Notes under the pieces: model-generated
Database searches by the model: none
Told to the model about the DNA's origin: nothing
What the model saw: the letters and a program-made list of their open reading frames with translations, nothing else
Source of the DNA: Siphonobacter sp. BAB-5405
Lineage (GTDB): Bacteria > Bacteroidota > Bacteroidia > Cytophagales > Spirosomataceae
Direction of reading: 5' to 3'
Assembly: GCF_002872335.1 (NCBI RefSeq)
Contig: NZ_NJAG01000044.1
Coordinates: 1-61,222 of the forward strand
DNA length: 61,222 bases
In this document: positions 26,654-36,126 of the stretch, piece after piece
Layout of the letters: each line of letters begins with the position of its first letter
How positions within the stretch are numbered: position 1 is the stretch's first letter
Program-made: the position numbers and the translations under genes

Positions 26654-29419
26654 ATGTTTAAACGTCTGATTTTCATCCTGGTTTGCGTAAGCGTGCACGT
26701 GAGCAGGGCTCAGGTGCCGACGCCTAAAGAACATTTTGGTTTTGCCATTGGCGATGATTATCACCTGGCCAATTACACGCAAACGGAGGCGTATTTCAAG
26801 AAAGTGGCTCAGGCCGTACCCAATCTGGTGAAGCTACAGGTTATTGGCAAGACTGAAGAAGGCCGCGATCAGATCATGATGATTGTAACGTCCGCAGACA
26901 ACCATAAAAAGCTGGATCGGTACAAGGAAATCTCTACGAAGATGGCTCGTGCCGAAGGACTGAGTGAGGAGCAGGCCCGAGCGATGGCCGCGGAAGGAAA
27001 AGCCATTGTCTGGATCGACGGCGGCATTCACTCGACGGAAATGGTCGCTACGCATCAGCTCATCGAAACATTGTATCAGGTCACAACGCGTACCGATGCC
27101 GAAACCAAGCGAATTCTGGATAATGTGGTGATTCTCTTTACGCACATCAATCCCGACGGGCAGGAACTGGTGGCCAATTGGTACATGCGGGAAAAAGATC
27201 CAACAAAACGCAAAATGGAAACCATTCCCCGGCTGTACCATAAGTACATCGGTCACGACAACAACCGCGATTATTTCATGCTCAACATGAAAGAATCGCA
27301 AAACGTAGGTCGGCAGTTATTCGTAGAGTGGATTCCGCAAATCATGTACAACCACCACCAGCGGGGGCCGGCGGGGTCGGTTTTAGCGGGTCCACCGTAC
27401 CGCGATCCCTTCAACTACGTCTTTGATCCGATGATGGTAACGGGTATTGATGCCCTCGGTGCGGCGATGTACAACCGCCTGAACGCCGAGAAAAAGCCCG
27501 GCTTCACCCGCCTGAATGGATCAAGCTTTTCAACCTGGTACAACGGTGGATTACGCACGACAACACACTTCCACAACATGATTGGTTTGCTGACGGAAAT
27601 CATCGGCGGTCCAACGCCCGAAGAGGTACCGCTAGTACCTAGCCGACTGATTCCCAACAATAATACGCCCAATCCGGTTACGCCGCAGAAGTGGCATTTC
27701 AAGCAGTCGATTGACTATTCGGTTTCGCTGAACTTCGCCGTGCTGGATTACGCCGCCCGCAACAGCGATCACCTGCTGTATAACATTTATTCGATGGGTA
27801 AAAACTCCATCGAGCGGGGCAGCTCCGATTACTGGACGCCCTACCCTAAACGTATTGAAGCGATTAACACGGCTTACCAAGCCGACCAGGCCAAAACCCG
27901 TGGGGCTCGCGGGGGTGGTGTAGCGGCCGCTGCCGCAGACCCCATGGGTTGGGGGTCGCGGAGTGCGGGTATGCCGCTTAAATTTTATGAAAGCGTCATG
28001 CGGGATCCGCTCTTACGCGATCCGCGGGGATACATTATTCCTGCCAACCAGGCCGATTTTGCTACGGCAACCAAATTCGTCAATGCCCTCATCCGTACCG
28101 GTATTGGTGTAGAAAAAGCAACGGCAGATTTCACCGTTGCCGGGAAAAAGTATCCAGCGGGTTCGTTCATCGTGAAAACGGCTCAGGCCTTCCGCCCGCA
28201 CATCATTGACATGTTTGAACCCCAAAACTACCCCAACGACTTCCAGTATCCCGGTGGTCCTCCAATTCGTCCGTACGATGCCGCCGGATGGACGCTGGCG
28301 TATCAGATGGGCGTCACCTTTGACCGCATGCTGGAAGGTTTCGACGGACCGTTCCAACGCCTGCCCTACGGAGAATTACAAACGATTTCAGCCCAAGTAG
28401 CCGCGGGTTCCGGGGGGTACGTGCTGAGTACGAAAATGAATGACGCGTTCCTGGCCGTGAATGATCTTCAGAAAGCGGGTGTGGAAGTATTCCGGATTAC
28501 ACAAGGATCGGAGATGGGTAATTTTTACGTACCCGCCAGTGCCAAAGCCAAGGCGACACTGGATCAGGTTGCTCAAAGTGCTGGACTGCGAGTGACGGGG
28601 CTTTCCAAAAAACCGACGCAGGCAATGGAAAAAGTAAAACCCCTACGCGTTGCCTTGTGGGATACGTACGGCGGCTCAATGCCCTCGGGCTGGGTACGCT
28701 GGTTGATGGAGCAGTATCATTTTCCCTGTAACGTCGTTTATTCGAAGGAGATTGACGCGGGTAATTTGAAGAACAAGTATGACGTCATCGTATTCGTAAC
28801 CCGGGCCATTCCAGTGTATCGCGGAGCGGATAATGACCCCTACGCCGCTTTCCGGACGGAAACGAAAGAAGAGGAGATTCCGTCTGAGTTTCATGCCACC
28901 ATGGGACGGATTACGGCTAACCAATCCATCGCTCCACTGAAAGCGTTCCTCGAAGCAGGCGGAAAAGTAGTCACAATTGGTTCGAGCACGAACCTGGCCT
29001 ATCACCTCGGGTTACCGGTACGCAGTGCCTTGTCCGAGCTGACCGCTACGGGTGAAGAACGTGAATTACCTAGTGGAAAATACTACGTACCCGGCAGTAT
29101 TCTGCGGGTCAGTGTCGATTCTTCAGCGAAAGCCAGCTGGGGATTGCCCGGTCAGGCCGATGTGTATTTTGACAATAGCCCTGTCTTTCATCTGAGTTCG
29201 GAAGCCGTTGCCAAAGGTCAATTGACGCCGTTAGCGTGGTTTCCCAACAATAAACCTTTACGCAGTGGATGGGCCTGGGGAGAAGCCTATCTGCAGGATG
29301 GCGTAGCCGCGTTTGAAGCCAAAGTGGGCCAGGGAAAACTGTACGCCTTCGGACCAGAAATCACGTTCCGGGCTCAGTCGCACGGAACCTTCAAATGGTT
29401 ATTTAATCAATTATACTAA
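26654..29419 (+). CDS. Secreted M14-family zinc carboxypeptidase
   Basis: A 921-residue exported enzyme with a signal peptide ending near SRA-Q20. The M14 domain (about 45-370) has the zinc ligands H126 and E129 in GIHSTE, the NPDGQE motif, a GHDNNRDYF segment, the YNHHQRG third ligand region and the catalytic Glu in LLTEIIG. The long C-terminal part (about 390-921) is as seen in large Bacteroidota M14 proteins and includes a class I amidotransferase-like segment around residues 650-830. It probably trims peptides or a peptide-bearing glycan outside the inner membrane. It is last in the fecIR-susCD locus, before a terminator, which suggests the imported ligand contains amino acids. Confidence 0.88.
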   Translation: MFKRLIFILVCVSVHVSRAQVPTPKEHFGFAIGDDYHLANYTQTEAYFKKVAQAVPNLVKLQVIGKTEEGRDQIMMIVTSADNHKKLDRYKEISTKMARAEGLSEEQARAMAAEGKAIVWIDGGIHSTEMVATHQLIETLYQVTTRTDAETKRILDNVVILFTHINPDGQELVANWYMREKDPTKRKMETIPRLYHKYIGHDNNRDYFMLNMKESQNVGRQLFVEWIPQIMYNHHQRGPAGSVLAGPPYRDPFNYVFDPMMVTGIDALGAAMYNRLNAEKKPGFTRLNGSSFSTWYNGGLRTTTHFHNMIGLLTEIIGGPTPEEVPLVPSRLIPNNNTPNPVTPQKWHFKQSIDYSVSLNFAVLDYAARNSDHLLYNIYSMGKNSIERGSSDYWTPYPKRIEAINTAYQADQAKTRGARGGGVAAAAADPMGWGSRSAGMPLKFYESVMRDPLLRDPRGYIIPANQADFATATKFVNALIRTGIGVEKATADFTVAGKKYPAGSFIVKTAQAFRPHIIDMFEPQNYPNDFQYPGGPPIRPYDAAGWTLAYQMGVTFDRMLEGFDGPFQRLPYGELQTISAQVAAGSGGYVLSTKMNDAFLAVNDLQKAGVEVFRITQGSEMGNFYVPASAKAKATLDQVAQSAGLRVTGLSKKPTQAMEKVKPLRVALWDTYGGSMPSGWVRWLMEQYHFPCNVVYSKEIDAGNLKNKYDVIVFVTRAIPVYRGADNDPYAAFRTETKEEEIPSEFHATMGRITANQSIAPLKAFLEAGGKVVTIGSSTNLAYHLGLPVRSALSELTATGEERELPSGKYYVPGSILRVSVDSSAKASWGLPGQADVYFDNSPVFHLSSEAVAKGQLTPLAWFPNNKPLRSGWAWGEAYLQDGVAAFEAKVGQGKLYAFGPEITFRAQSHGTFKWLFNQLY

Positions 29420-29436
29420 ACACCGTTTTTACTATC

Positions 29437-29471
29437 AAAAGGCTTCAATTCCGCAAGGGTTAGAGCCTTTT
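29437..29471 (+). terminator. Intrinsic terminator after the M14 gene
   Basis: An 8-bp stem (29437-29444 with 29464-29471) with a 19-base loop, continuing into a T-run. It lies 18 bases past the stop. Confidence 0.65.
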
Positions 29472-29525
29472 TTATTGGGTTCATTCTGTTGGAAGCATCG
29501 TGACAGGAGGTAATGCGTGTGTCGT

Positions 29526-29716
29526 TTCCCCGCATTTCATACGGGGTTATTCAGGTTAAACCCCTCCGGGGTTGGGGGGTGTTTAGTTGAGAAAGAGGGA
29601 GGTAACTGGTGCAGGTTTCCAAACCTGTACCCACCATTGGGCCCTTTCCAACTGCCACCGCTCCGGCATTCCCCGTATTGCATACGGGGCTAATCACGTT
29701 GAACCCCTTCGGGGTT
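29526..29716 (+). repeat. 191-bp inverted repeat, left arm (REP doublet, family 1)
   Basis: Contains two copies of a unit CCCCG-CAT-..-CGGGG-yTA-TTCA-N5-AACCCC-TyC-GGGGTT (29528-29573 and 29671-29716) separated by a spacer with the palindrome GTGCAGGTTTCCAAACCTG. The reverse complement of 30715-30905 aligns over the full 191 bases without gaps and with about 18 mismatches by eye. The AraC gene lies between the arms. Further single copies occur at 36127-36484. Confidence 0.85.
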
Positions 29717-29790
29717 AGGAGGTATGCTTGAAGAGAAGGGAACGGGTGCAGGTTTCCAGGCTTGGCCAATAAACAACCTGTAAAATATTT

Positions 29791-30615
29791 CTAATCCCTA
29801 CTGCTACAAAACGCATCGCTGAGTTTCAGAAATTGCCGGGGCGAAACACCCGTGTAGTACTGGAAATCTTTGATGAGATGACTTTGATCGTGATAGCCGT
29901 ACTGTTCAATCAATTCAAACCAGTTCACTGAGGCCTCTGATCGGTTCGTCAGCGTATGCAGGACTTCCTTAAAACGAAGAAACCGCAGCAGTTCTTTCGG
30001 CGAATAACCCACGTATTTTTTGAAACGTAACTGTACGGTACGCTCAGTGCGGTTCGTTTCTGCGGCGATGATTTTTACCGGACTTACCACGGGCGAATGA
30101 AAAGCCGCCGCGTGCGTGAGTAAAGGCACCGCTTCGGCTTCGTCGGGTGTCAGGCGTGCAACTAAATAAGAATTGAGGTATTCAGTCCGCTGATGCGTGT
30201 CGGGAAACGAAGCTAGGGTCTGCCAAAGCTCTTCGAGTTGCTGGGTTTGGGCCAGAAGCTTTGATTCAGACCATTCTTCCAGATTCAGGTTTTGCATCGA
30301 TTGAGACAGGAGCCGATAAAAACCGTTATGGGTAAAATTAACAATCAGAAGATCGGCGTTGGCACTCAGCTCATATGTCAGCATATGACGTAACGGACCC
30401 AGAATGAAAATTTTCTGAATGGATCGATCCAACTGGCTACCAAACGAAAATCGTATCGGTGGACCGAAATTGAACGCCAGCATCATTTCCAGCGACGGAG
30501 ACAGATGGTAGACCTGCGGATCAAACCCCGATGGCGTCTGAATTTCGTAGTAATGACCGATCAGGTCGGTCAGTTCAGGGGCAGCAGTAATGCGGCGTCC
30601 GATCGATTCCATCAT
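29791..30615 (-). CDS. AraC-family transcriptional regulator
   Basis: A 274-residue protein. The N-terminal ~170 residues are a sensor region of the type often called DUF6597 (FDPQVYHLSPSLEMMLAFNFG...LGPLRHMLTYELSANADLLIVNFTHNGFYRLL). The C-terminus has the two AraC helix-turn-helix units (VSPVKIIAAETNRTERTVQLRFKKYVGYSPKELLRFLRF and WFELIEQYGYHDQSHLIKDFQYYTGVSPRQFLKL). It stands alone and is enclosed on both sides by a 191-bp inverted repeat. No obvious target operon adjoins it, so its regulon is unknown. Confidence 0.9.
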   Translation of the reverse strand: MMESIGRRITAAPELTDLIGHYYEIQTPSGFDPQVYHLSPSLEMMLAFNFGPPIRFSFGSQLDRSIQKIFILGPLRHMLTYELSANADLLIVNFTHNGFYRLLSQSMQNLNLEEWSESKLLAQTQQLEELWQTLASFPDTHQRTEYLNSYLVARLTPDEAEAVPLLTHAAAFHSPVVSPVKIIAAETNRTERTVQLRFKKYVGYSPKELLRFLRFKEVLHTLTNRSEASVNWFELIEQYGYHDQSHLIKDFQYYTGVSPRQFLKLSDAFCSSRD

Positions 30616-30643
30616 TCGAGCATGTATAGAACCCGAATGTACG

Positions 30644-30677
30644 GAGAAATCGCATCACTTCATTTACTGGATTTCTC
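30644..30677. promoter_or_regulatory. Inverted repeat upstream of the AraC gene, candidate operator
   Basis: GAGAAATC at 30644-30651 and GATTTCTC at 30670-30677 are exact reverse complements separated by 18 bases, 29-62 bases upstream of the AraC start. The spacing puts half-sites about 2.5 helical turns apart, which would suit a dimer bound for autoregulation. No further copy was seen. Confidence 0.35.
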
Positions 30678-30714
30678 GCGTAATAATTGCTCTTGTGTGT
30701 GTCTATTGCTAAAC

Positions 30715-30905
30715 AACCCCGAAGGGGTTTAATGTAATTAGCCCCGCATGCCATGCGGGGAATGCCGGAGCGGTGGCAGTTGGAAACCGCCCAATGGTGG
30801 GTAGAGGTTTGGAAACTTGCACCAGTGGCCTCCCCCTTTCTCAACTAAACACCCCCCAACCCCGGAGGGGTTTAACCTGAATAGCCCCGCATCCCATGCG
30901 GGGAA
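30715..30905 (-). repeat. 191-bp inverted repeat, right arm (REP doublet, family 1)
   Basis: Reverse-complement partner of 29526-29716 (same length, roughly 90% identical by eye). The arm ends 21 bases before the stop codon of the phospholipase gene at 30926, so it may also act as that gene's 3' structure. Compensating changes (for example CGTATTGCATACG against CGCATGGCATGCG) keep the hairpin arms paired, which argues for selection on structure. Confidence 0.85.
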
Positions 30906-30925
30906 AATAGATTGGGTCGAGCTAT

Positions 30926-33379
30926 TTAACCCAGCAAAGGATCCGTATACCCCGCCTTCCCCGTTTCCACCCGGCCCGCGTACCGATACACCGAATCACC
31001 ACCTTTTACGCTAAGATCATACCAGTGATGACTTTTCTGTAAATCAATCACCAGTTCCGTTCGATCACCCGGTTGTCCGGCCCGAGCCAGTGTTTTCGAA
31101 ATAGCCTGATTTCCGTACGACTCATCGGTAATGCTTACGGGGCAATCTTCCGTAGGGTTGAGATTTTGAATACGTAGCACGAGTTGGCCTGTATACTGCT
31201 TCTGCCGGTTTCGCTGGTAGTCGCAGGAAACCTGAATCGACGACTCCCCGCTGAATTCCCGGTAAAAACCGTTCGGACCATATATCTTAAGCTGAGCCGT
31301 AGTCGGAAAGGAATCCCGTAAGGTATCACCCGCCGCTACCGTGTACGAGCGGATTTTCAGAGCACCTTCGCTTTGTTCATGCACCTGAAAAGGAGCACCC
31401 ATAGACCCTTTCAATTCGTTTTTTGCCGAAAGAATGAGCTCAAGGCCCTGCTTCGAAGGCACTACATCGGCGTAAAGCTCGTAGGGCAGAGCACACGAAG
31501 GGCGTACCCCTTTTTCCTGCTGGGGTAAGACGGTCGCAGGTTGACGAAGGTCTTCCGTAGACAAGGCTTTATACCCCGTAGGCAACGGCTTGAACTGAGC
31601 CTGATGGATGGATTGAACGAACGGATCGCGGGATACGAAGGTGGGAAGCGTCATTTTTTCTCCCGCGTACGGACGGAACGCTGAGGTCAGATCCCCGCAT
31701 ACGGTCCGTCGCCAGTCGCTGATATTCGTTTCCCTAAGCGTTTTGCCGCGTTTATGACTCACAAATTTTTCCAGGAACTGTACGACGGACGTATGATCGA
31801 ATACCTCCGAACACACGTAACCGCCCCGGCTCCAGGGCGAAGCAATCACCAGGGGCACGCGGAAACCCAGGCCAATCGGGCCCGTCCGACCGTGCTCCTT
31901 GCGGGAGGCTTCCTGCTCGGCTGTCACGAATTCCAGTCGGGTATCAATACCCGCACTCGTCCGGCCACTTTCGGGTTGATCGGGATGGGCGGGAATGAAG
32001 GGCGGTACGTGATCGAAGTAGCCGTCGTTTTCGTCATACGCCAGGATGAAAATGGTTTTCTTCCAGACTTCCGGGTCCTGCGTCAGAATGTCGAGCATTT
32101 CCGAGAGGTACCAGGCCCCGTACCAGGGAGCACTCGGGTGATCGGAGAAGTTTTCCGGAGCCACTACCCAGGAAACCGTAGGCAGCGTTTTGTTCTTGAC
32201 ATCGCTGCGAAACTGATGCAGAACATCGCCCTTTGGTACGCGGACATTACGTTGCTGCCCTGCTTCTTCGTAGCTCAGTGTCGTCAGTTGGTGGTAGTCC
32301 GGATCGTTAACATTCGTGGTATACGCCCGCTGATGCAGATTTTTTTCTTTCGCTGAAAGCTTGGTAAAGGCCTCGGGCGTATAGGTCTTCAGGTCAGACT
32401 GAAACGTTTGCAGCCATTTCTTATAAGAATCCAGCGTACGTTTCGTCTTTTCGTAGGTGGGATCGCTCGTTTCCAGTTTACGCAGACTTTCTTCCAGTGT
32501 CTTTATTTTCTCCGGTAAAACCGTTACCTGTTTTTGAATATAGGTGCGGTAGGCCGGATGAAAACGTACGCGGAATTGCGAAAACCACTCCAGCGGATTG
32601 TCGGTGAAATTGGCCAGCCAGCTATCTTCCTCGCCTTCCAGGCCCGTCGAAAGGCTAATCTCATTCTGGTATACTTTCCAGGAAATCCCTTCATCCTCCA
32701 GACGTTCGGGAAAGGTTTTCCAGCTTACTTCATCCTCGTAATCAACGTTCTCGTTCCGAACATTGGCCTGGGCTTTCGGGTTGCGGGGATCGCGAAGGGT
32801 GCCCGTCCAGAGGTACAAGCGGTTGGGTGTAGTACCCGTCAGCGACGAACAGAAATTCTGATCACAAACCGTAAAGGCATCGGCCAAAGCGTAATAAAAG
32901 GGTAAATCCTCGCGATTGTAATAGCCGAGCGTGAGGGGCATATCGGCGTAATCCTTGTGCCCTGATTTCTTGGCTTCCAGCCAACCATCCATGCGACCCC
33001 CATGAAACGCATCCACCTGATTTTCCCAGGAATGCGGCAGCGAACTCATCCAGGTGGCCCTGGTATCTTTCATGTTTAGCCGGAACGGAGCGTACGTTTC
33101 CCCCTTCGCGTTCGTTTGAAACCAAACTTTTTTACGATTGGGCTGTTCCATCGCCCGTGGATCGTTGAAACCCCGTACGCCTTGAAGCGTACCGTAGGTA
33201 TGGTCAAACGAACGGTTTTCCTGCATGAGAATCACCACGTGCTCGGCATCCAGAAACGTAGTACCGGCTTCGGGATCGATGGCAAAAGCTTTCTGAATGG
33301 AAGCGGGGAGCAATCCTGCCAGTCCGGCTGCACTGGATAATAAGGCTGCTTTTTTTAGAAAATCTCTTCTGGAATCCAT
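30926..33379 (-). CDS. Phosphocholine-specific phospholipase C, Tat-exported
   Basis: An 817-residue acid-phosphatase-superfamily phospholipase C. The N-terminus (MDSRRDFLKKAALLSSAAGLAGLLPASIQKAFA) is a classical twin-arginine signal. The catalytic domain opens with AEHVVILMQENRSFDHTYGTLQGVRGFNDPRA, including the metal/nucleophile region ENRSFDH, and later has YDENDGYFDHVPPF and HTSVVQFLEKF. Two C-terminal PLC beta domains (about 620-720 and 725-817) follow. The enzyme releases phosphocholine from phosphatidylcholine or sphingomyelin in the periplasm or outside. It is single on the minus strand and divergent from the DUF72 gene. Confidence 0.92.
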   Translation of the reverse strand: MDSRRDFLKKAALLSSAAGLAGLLPASIQKAFAIDPEAGTTFLDAEHVVILMQENRSFDHTYGTLQGVRGFNDPRAMEQPNRKKVWFQTNAKGETYAPFRLNMKDTRATWMSSLPHSWENQVDAFHGGRMDGWLEAKKSGHKDYADMPLTLGYYNREDLPFYYALADAFTVCDQNFCSSLTGTTPNRLYLWTGTLRDPRNPKAQANVRNENVDYEDEVSWKTFPERLEDEGISWKVYQNEISLSTGLEGEEDSWLANFTDNPLEWFSQFRVRFHPAYRTYIQKQVTVLPEKIKTLEESLRKLETSDPTYEKTKRTLDSYKKWLQTFQSDLKTYTPEAFTKLSAKEKNLHQRAYTTNVNDPDYHQLTTLSYEEAGQQRNVRVPKGDVLHQFRSDVKNKTLPTVSWVVAPENFSDHPSAPWYGAWYLSEMLDILTQDPEVWKKTIFILAYDENDGYFDHVPPFIPAHPDQPESGRTSAGIDTRLEFVTAEQEASRKEHGRTGPIGLGFRVPLVIASPWSRGGYVCSEVFDHTSVVQFLEKFVSHKRGKTLRETNISDWRRTVCGDLTSAFRPYAGEKMTLPTFVSRDPFVQSIHQAQFKPLPTGYKALSTEDLRQPATVLPQQEKGVRPSCALPYELYADVVPSKQGLELILSAKNELKGSMGAPFQVHEQSEGALKIRSYTVAAGDTLRDSFPTTAQLKIYGPNGFYREFSGESSIQVSCDYQRNRQKQYTGQLVLRIQNLNPTEDCPVSITDESYGNQAISKTLARAGQPGDRTELVIDLQKSHHWYDLSVKGGDSVYRYAGRVETGKAGYTDPLLG

Positions 33380-33564
33380 GGATCAATCAGGCAGGTAAAA
33401 TGGGAAACGAATTTTCGAACGCTGGTAACGAAAGAATGCCCACAAAACTGGCGACACGTGGCTAACGGGCCAAATTATTTTTTTGTTACCAGGTGGCACG
33501 ACTGAATTAAAACCGAATGGAACGTTTTTCGTTACTACCCTATACGTTGACTGTATGGATGATT

Positions 33565-34287
33565 ATGAAAAACGTTCACGTGGGTACCTGCGGTTTTAAC
33601 GGTACCAAAACCGAATACGTTGAGAAGCTTTCCTGTGTGGAAGTTCAACATACGTTTTATCAGCCTCCGCAGCTGCGTACGCTCGAACGCTGGCGGCAGG
33701 AAGTACCCGCCCCTTTCGAATTTACGCTAAAAGCCTGGCAGCTTATTACGCACGAAGCGAAAAGTCCGACCTACAAACGACTCAAGCGAAAACTCACGGA
33801 TCAGGAGAAGCAGGAGGCGGGTGGCTTTCGGCCCACGGCTATTGTCGAAGAGGCCTGGCAAACGACCCGTGCCTGTGCGGAGGCCCTGGGGGCTCGCGTG
33901 GTGCTGTTTCAATGCCCGGCCAGCTTTCGACAAACGCCGGAAAACGTGCATCAGCTGCAACGCTTTTTTTCGGAACTGGATCGGGGTACACTACATCTGG
34001 CCTGGGAACCCCGGGGTGACTGGGAATGGGACGTAGTGGAAGGCTTGTGCGAGGATCTGCACCTTTGGCACGCAGTTGATCCTTTTGTTCAGCAGACCAT
34101 AACGCCCGAAACCGCTTACTTTCGCTTGCACGGACGGGAGGGCTGGCGGTACCAGTACGAGGAGCAGGAACTACGTGAACTGAAGGAATTGCTGCCCGAA
34201 GAAGGACCGGCCTATGTCTTTTTCAATAATAGACACATGGTCGAAGACGCCCAGACTTTTCAGCAAATCCTGAACGAAGAACCCTAG
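33565..34287 (+). CDS. DUF72-family protein
   Basis: A 240-residue protein started at MKNVHVGTCGFNG (33565). An upstream in-frame ATG at 33517 would add 16 hydrophobic residues that do not belong to the family. The opening VHVGTCGFNGTKTEYVEKLSCVEVQHTFYQPP, the segment PAPFEFTLKAWQLITH and the end PAYVFFNNRHMVEDAQTF fit DUF72, a TIM-barrel-like family (YecE) of unknown biochemical role, proposed to be nuclease- or isomerase-related. It runs toward the DUF1080 gene 43 bases on, but a promoter-like TACCTTTG lies between them. Confidence 0.85.
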   Translation: MKNVHVGTCGFNGTKTEYVEKLSCVEVQHTFYQPPQLRTLERWRQEVPAPFEFTLKAWQLITHEAKSPTYKRLKRKLTDQEKQEAGGFRPTAIVEEAWQTTRACAEALGARVVLFQCPASFRQTPENVHQLQRFFSELDRGTLHLAWEPRGDWEWDVVEGLCEDLHLWHAVDPFVQQTITPETAYFRLHGREGWRYQYEEQELRELKELLPEEGPAYVFFNNRHMVEDAQTFQQILNEEP

Positions 34288-34330
34288 AAGCGAGTACCTT
34301 TGAATCACACTCTAAATCCTGTTTTAACGC

Positions 34331-35014
34331 ATGAAAAAAGTAATCCTTAGCCTGCTCATGCTGGCTGTATGTACGGCTTCCAAGCCCAAGCCCACCTGGA
34401 TCTATTTGTTCGACGGCAAATCAACCGCGGCTCTGCGGGGATACCGGATGCAAACCTTCCCAACGGATGCCTGGAAAGTGGAAGAAGGGGCCCTGGTAAC
34501 GCAAACGGGCGTACCGAACATTGATCTGGTGACCAAAGAATCATTCAAGGATTTCGAGCTGGCCTTTCAGTGGAAAGTGTCGGAAGCGGGTAACAGCGGC
34601 GTTTTTTACTACATGAAAGAAGATGCCGCGAGTCAGGCCGGAAATGGCAACAGTCCAAACTGGCTGGATAATTTCGAAATGCAGATTCTCGACGACATCA
34701 ATTTCAACGATAAAGAGCCCAAACGCTCGGCGGGTTCTCTGTACGATCTGATTACGCCTACGAACAAAAAGCTTCGACCCGTAGGAACGTATAACGACGC
34801 CCGGCTCATTGTCAATAAAAATCACGTGGAGCACTGGCTGAATGGTGAAAAAGTGGTGACCTACGAAATCGGCTCGAAGGATTTACAGGAGCTGATCCGG
34901 AAGAGCAAGTTTTCGAGTAACCCCAAGTTTGCCACCTCTACCGACGGACTACTCATGTTTCAGCACCACGGGCAAAAAGTCTGGTTACGGGATATTAAGA
35001 TTCGGCGTTTGTAG
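34331..35014 (+). CDS. Secreted DUF1080 (3-keto-disaccharide hydrolase-type) protein
   Basis: A 227-residue protein with a short signal peptide (MKKVILSLLMLAVCTAS). The domain shows the DUF1080/LamG-like fold: WIYLFDGKSTAALRGYR, WKVEEGALVTQ, LVTKESFKDFELAFQWKVSEAGNSGVFYYMKE, NFEMQILDD, WLNGEKVVTYEIGS and FQHHGQKVWLRDIKIRRL. Family members cleave 3-keto-glucosides. The cytosolic or periplasmic Gfo/Idh enzymes that make such substrates occur elsewhere in the window (48234). A TACCTTTG element at 34295-34302, 28 bases before the start, may be its -7 box. The Kelch gene follows and is probably co-transcribed. Confidence 0.88.
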   Translation: MKKVILSLLMLAVCTASKPKPTWIYLFDGKSTAALRGYRMQTFPTDAWKVEEGALVTQTGVPNIDLVTKESFKDFELAFQWKVSEAGNSGVFYYMKEDAASQAGNGNSPNWLDNFEMQILDDINFNDKEPKRSAGSLYDLITPTNKKLRPVGTYNDARLIVNKNHVEHWLNGEKVVTYEIGSKDLQELIRKSKFSSNPKFATSTDGLLMFQHHGQKVWLRDIKIRRL

Positions 35015-35047
35015 TCTTTTCGGTTCACACTCTTCATGGATCTACCT

Positions 35048-36007
35048 ATGAAAATGCTATACAGTGGAGCTTTGATCCTGCTGGGACTGGCGGCTCAGGC
35101 ACAGGAATGGCAGTCCGTACCCACGCAAAACACGTGTGCAACGCGTCACGAAAGTGCGGCAACGCTGATTGGGGATAGTTTGTACGCCATCGGTGGCCGC
35201 GGGACGCGACCCCTGGAGGCCCTTAACCTAAATACGCTAATCTGGCAACGCCTGCCGTCACCACCCCTGGAGATGCATCATTTTCAGGCAATCACCTACA
35301 ACGGTGAAATCTACGTGATGGGAGCCTTTGAAGGGAAATTTCCCCACGAGACGCCCATCCCCAACATCTATATCTACAACCCTACGAAAGGGGAGTGGCG
35401 AAAAGGGCCGGCGATTCCCAAGGATCGGCTACGGGGTTCGACGGGCGTGGTGGTATACCGAAATAAAATCTACCTGAGCTGCGGCATCATGGATGGACAT
35501 TACGACGGACACGTAGCCTGGCTGGATGAGTACGATCCCAAGACGGATACCTGGAAAAAACTCGCCGATGCCCCCCGTACCCGCGACCACATTGCGGCGG
35601 CGGTCGTGGGAGACAAGATGTATCTGGCGGGCGGTCGGAATTCCACGGCCCGGATCAACAAGGTTCTGGAAACGACCATTGCCGAAGTGGATGTATACGA
35701 TTTCAAAAAAGGTACGTGGGAGACCCTACCCGCTACCTCCAACATTCCCACACAACGGGCGGGTGGTACGGCCGTAACGTACCAGGGCAAGGTTTGGGTG
35801 ATCGGCGGTGAAAGTCCACAGCTACTGGCTCATAATGAAGCCGAAATTCTGGATCCCAAAACCAATACCTGGACGAAAGGTCCTACATTAAAAAAAGGAC
35901 GTCATGCGACGCAGGCGGTGGTTTATAAGGGCAAAATTTACATCGGAGCGGGTTCGGCCAATCACGGCGGTGGTCCGGAGCTGAATGATCTGGAAGTGTT
36001 GAAGTGA
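35048..36007 (+). CDS. Secreted Kelch-repeat beta-propeller protein
   Basis: A 319-residue protein from MKMLYSGALILLGLAAQA (35048); an in-frame ATG at 35036 is also possible. After the signal peptide come about six Kelch blades with the G-G...Y.P....W pattern: GDSLYAIGGRG, NGEIYVMGAFEG, RNKIYLSCGIMD, GDKMYLAGGRN, QGKVWVIGGES and KGKIYIGAGSAN. This is the galactose-oxidase-like propeller, but no copper-ligand catalytic pattern is visible, so it is probably a binding protein. It follows the DUF1080 gene by 33 bases on the same strand. Confidence 0.82.
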   Translation: MKMLYSGALILLGLAAQAQEWQSVPTQNTCATRHESAATLIGDSLYAIGGRGTRPLEALNLNTLIWQRLPSPPLEMHHFQAITYNGEIYVMGAFEGKFPHETPIPNIYIYNPTKGEWRKGPAIPKDRLRGSTGVVVYRNKIYLSCGIMDGHYDGHVAWLDEYDPKTDTWKKLADAPRTRDHIAAAVVGDKMYLAGGRNSTARINKVLETTIAEVDVYDFKKGTWETLPATSNIPTQRAGGTAVTYQGKVWVIGGESPQLLAHNEAEILDPKTNTWTKGPTLKKGRHATQAVVYKGKIYIGAGSANHGGGPELNDLEVLK

Positions 36008-36126
36008 AGGTTTGAAGAACTGTGTTTGAAGTGGTTTGATGTTTGATAGGGGAATGCCTGGGTAGTTTGGGTTCCGTACGGAGTTATGGGTTGGCGAGTA
36101 TAGTTTCAGTAGTAATACGGTTTGTT

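Noticed and set aside
29717-30714. AraC segment as a proven phase-variable invertible element
   Set aside because: The inverted repeats are real, but there is no recombinase gene, no promoter at an arm facing a switchable gene, and arm divergence of about 10% argues against frequent inversion. Left as a hypothesis in the findings.
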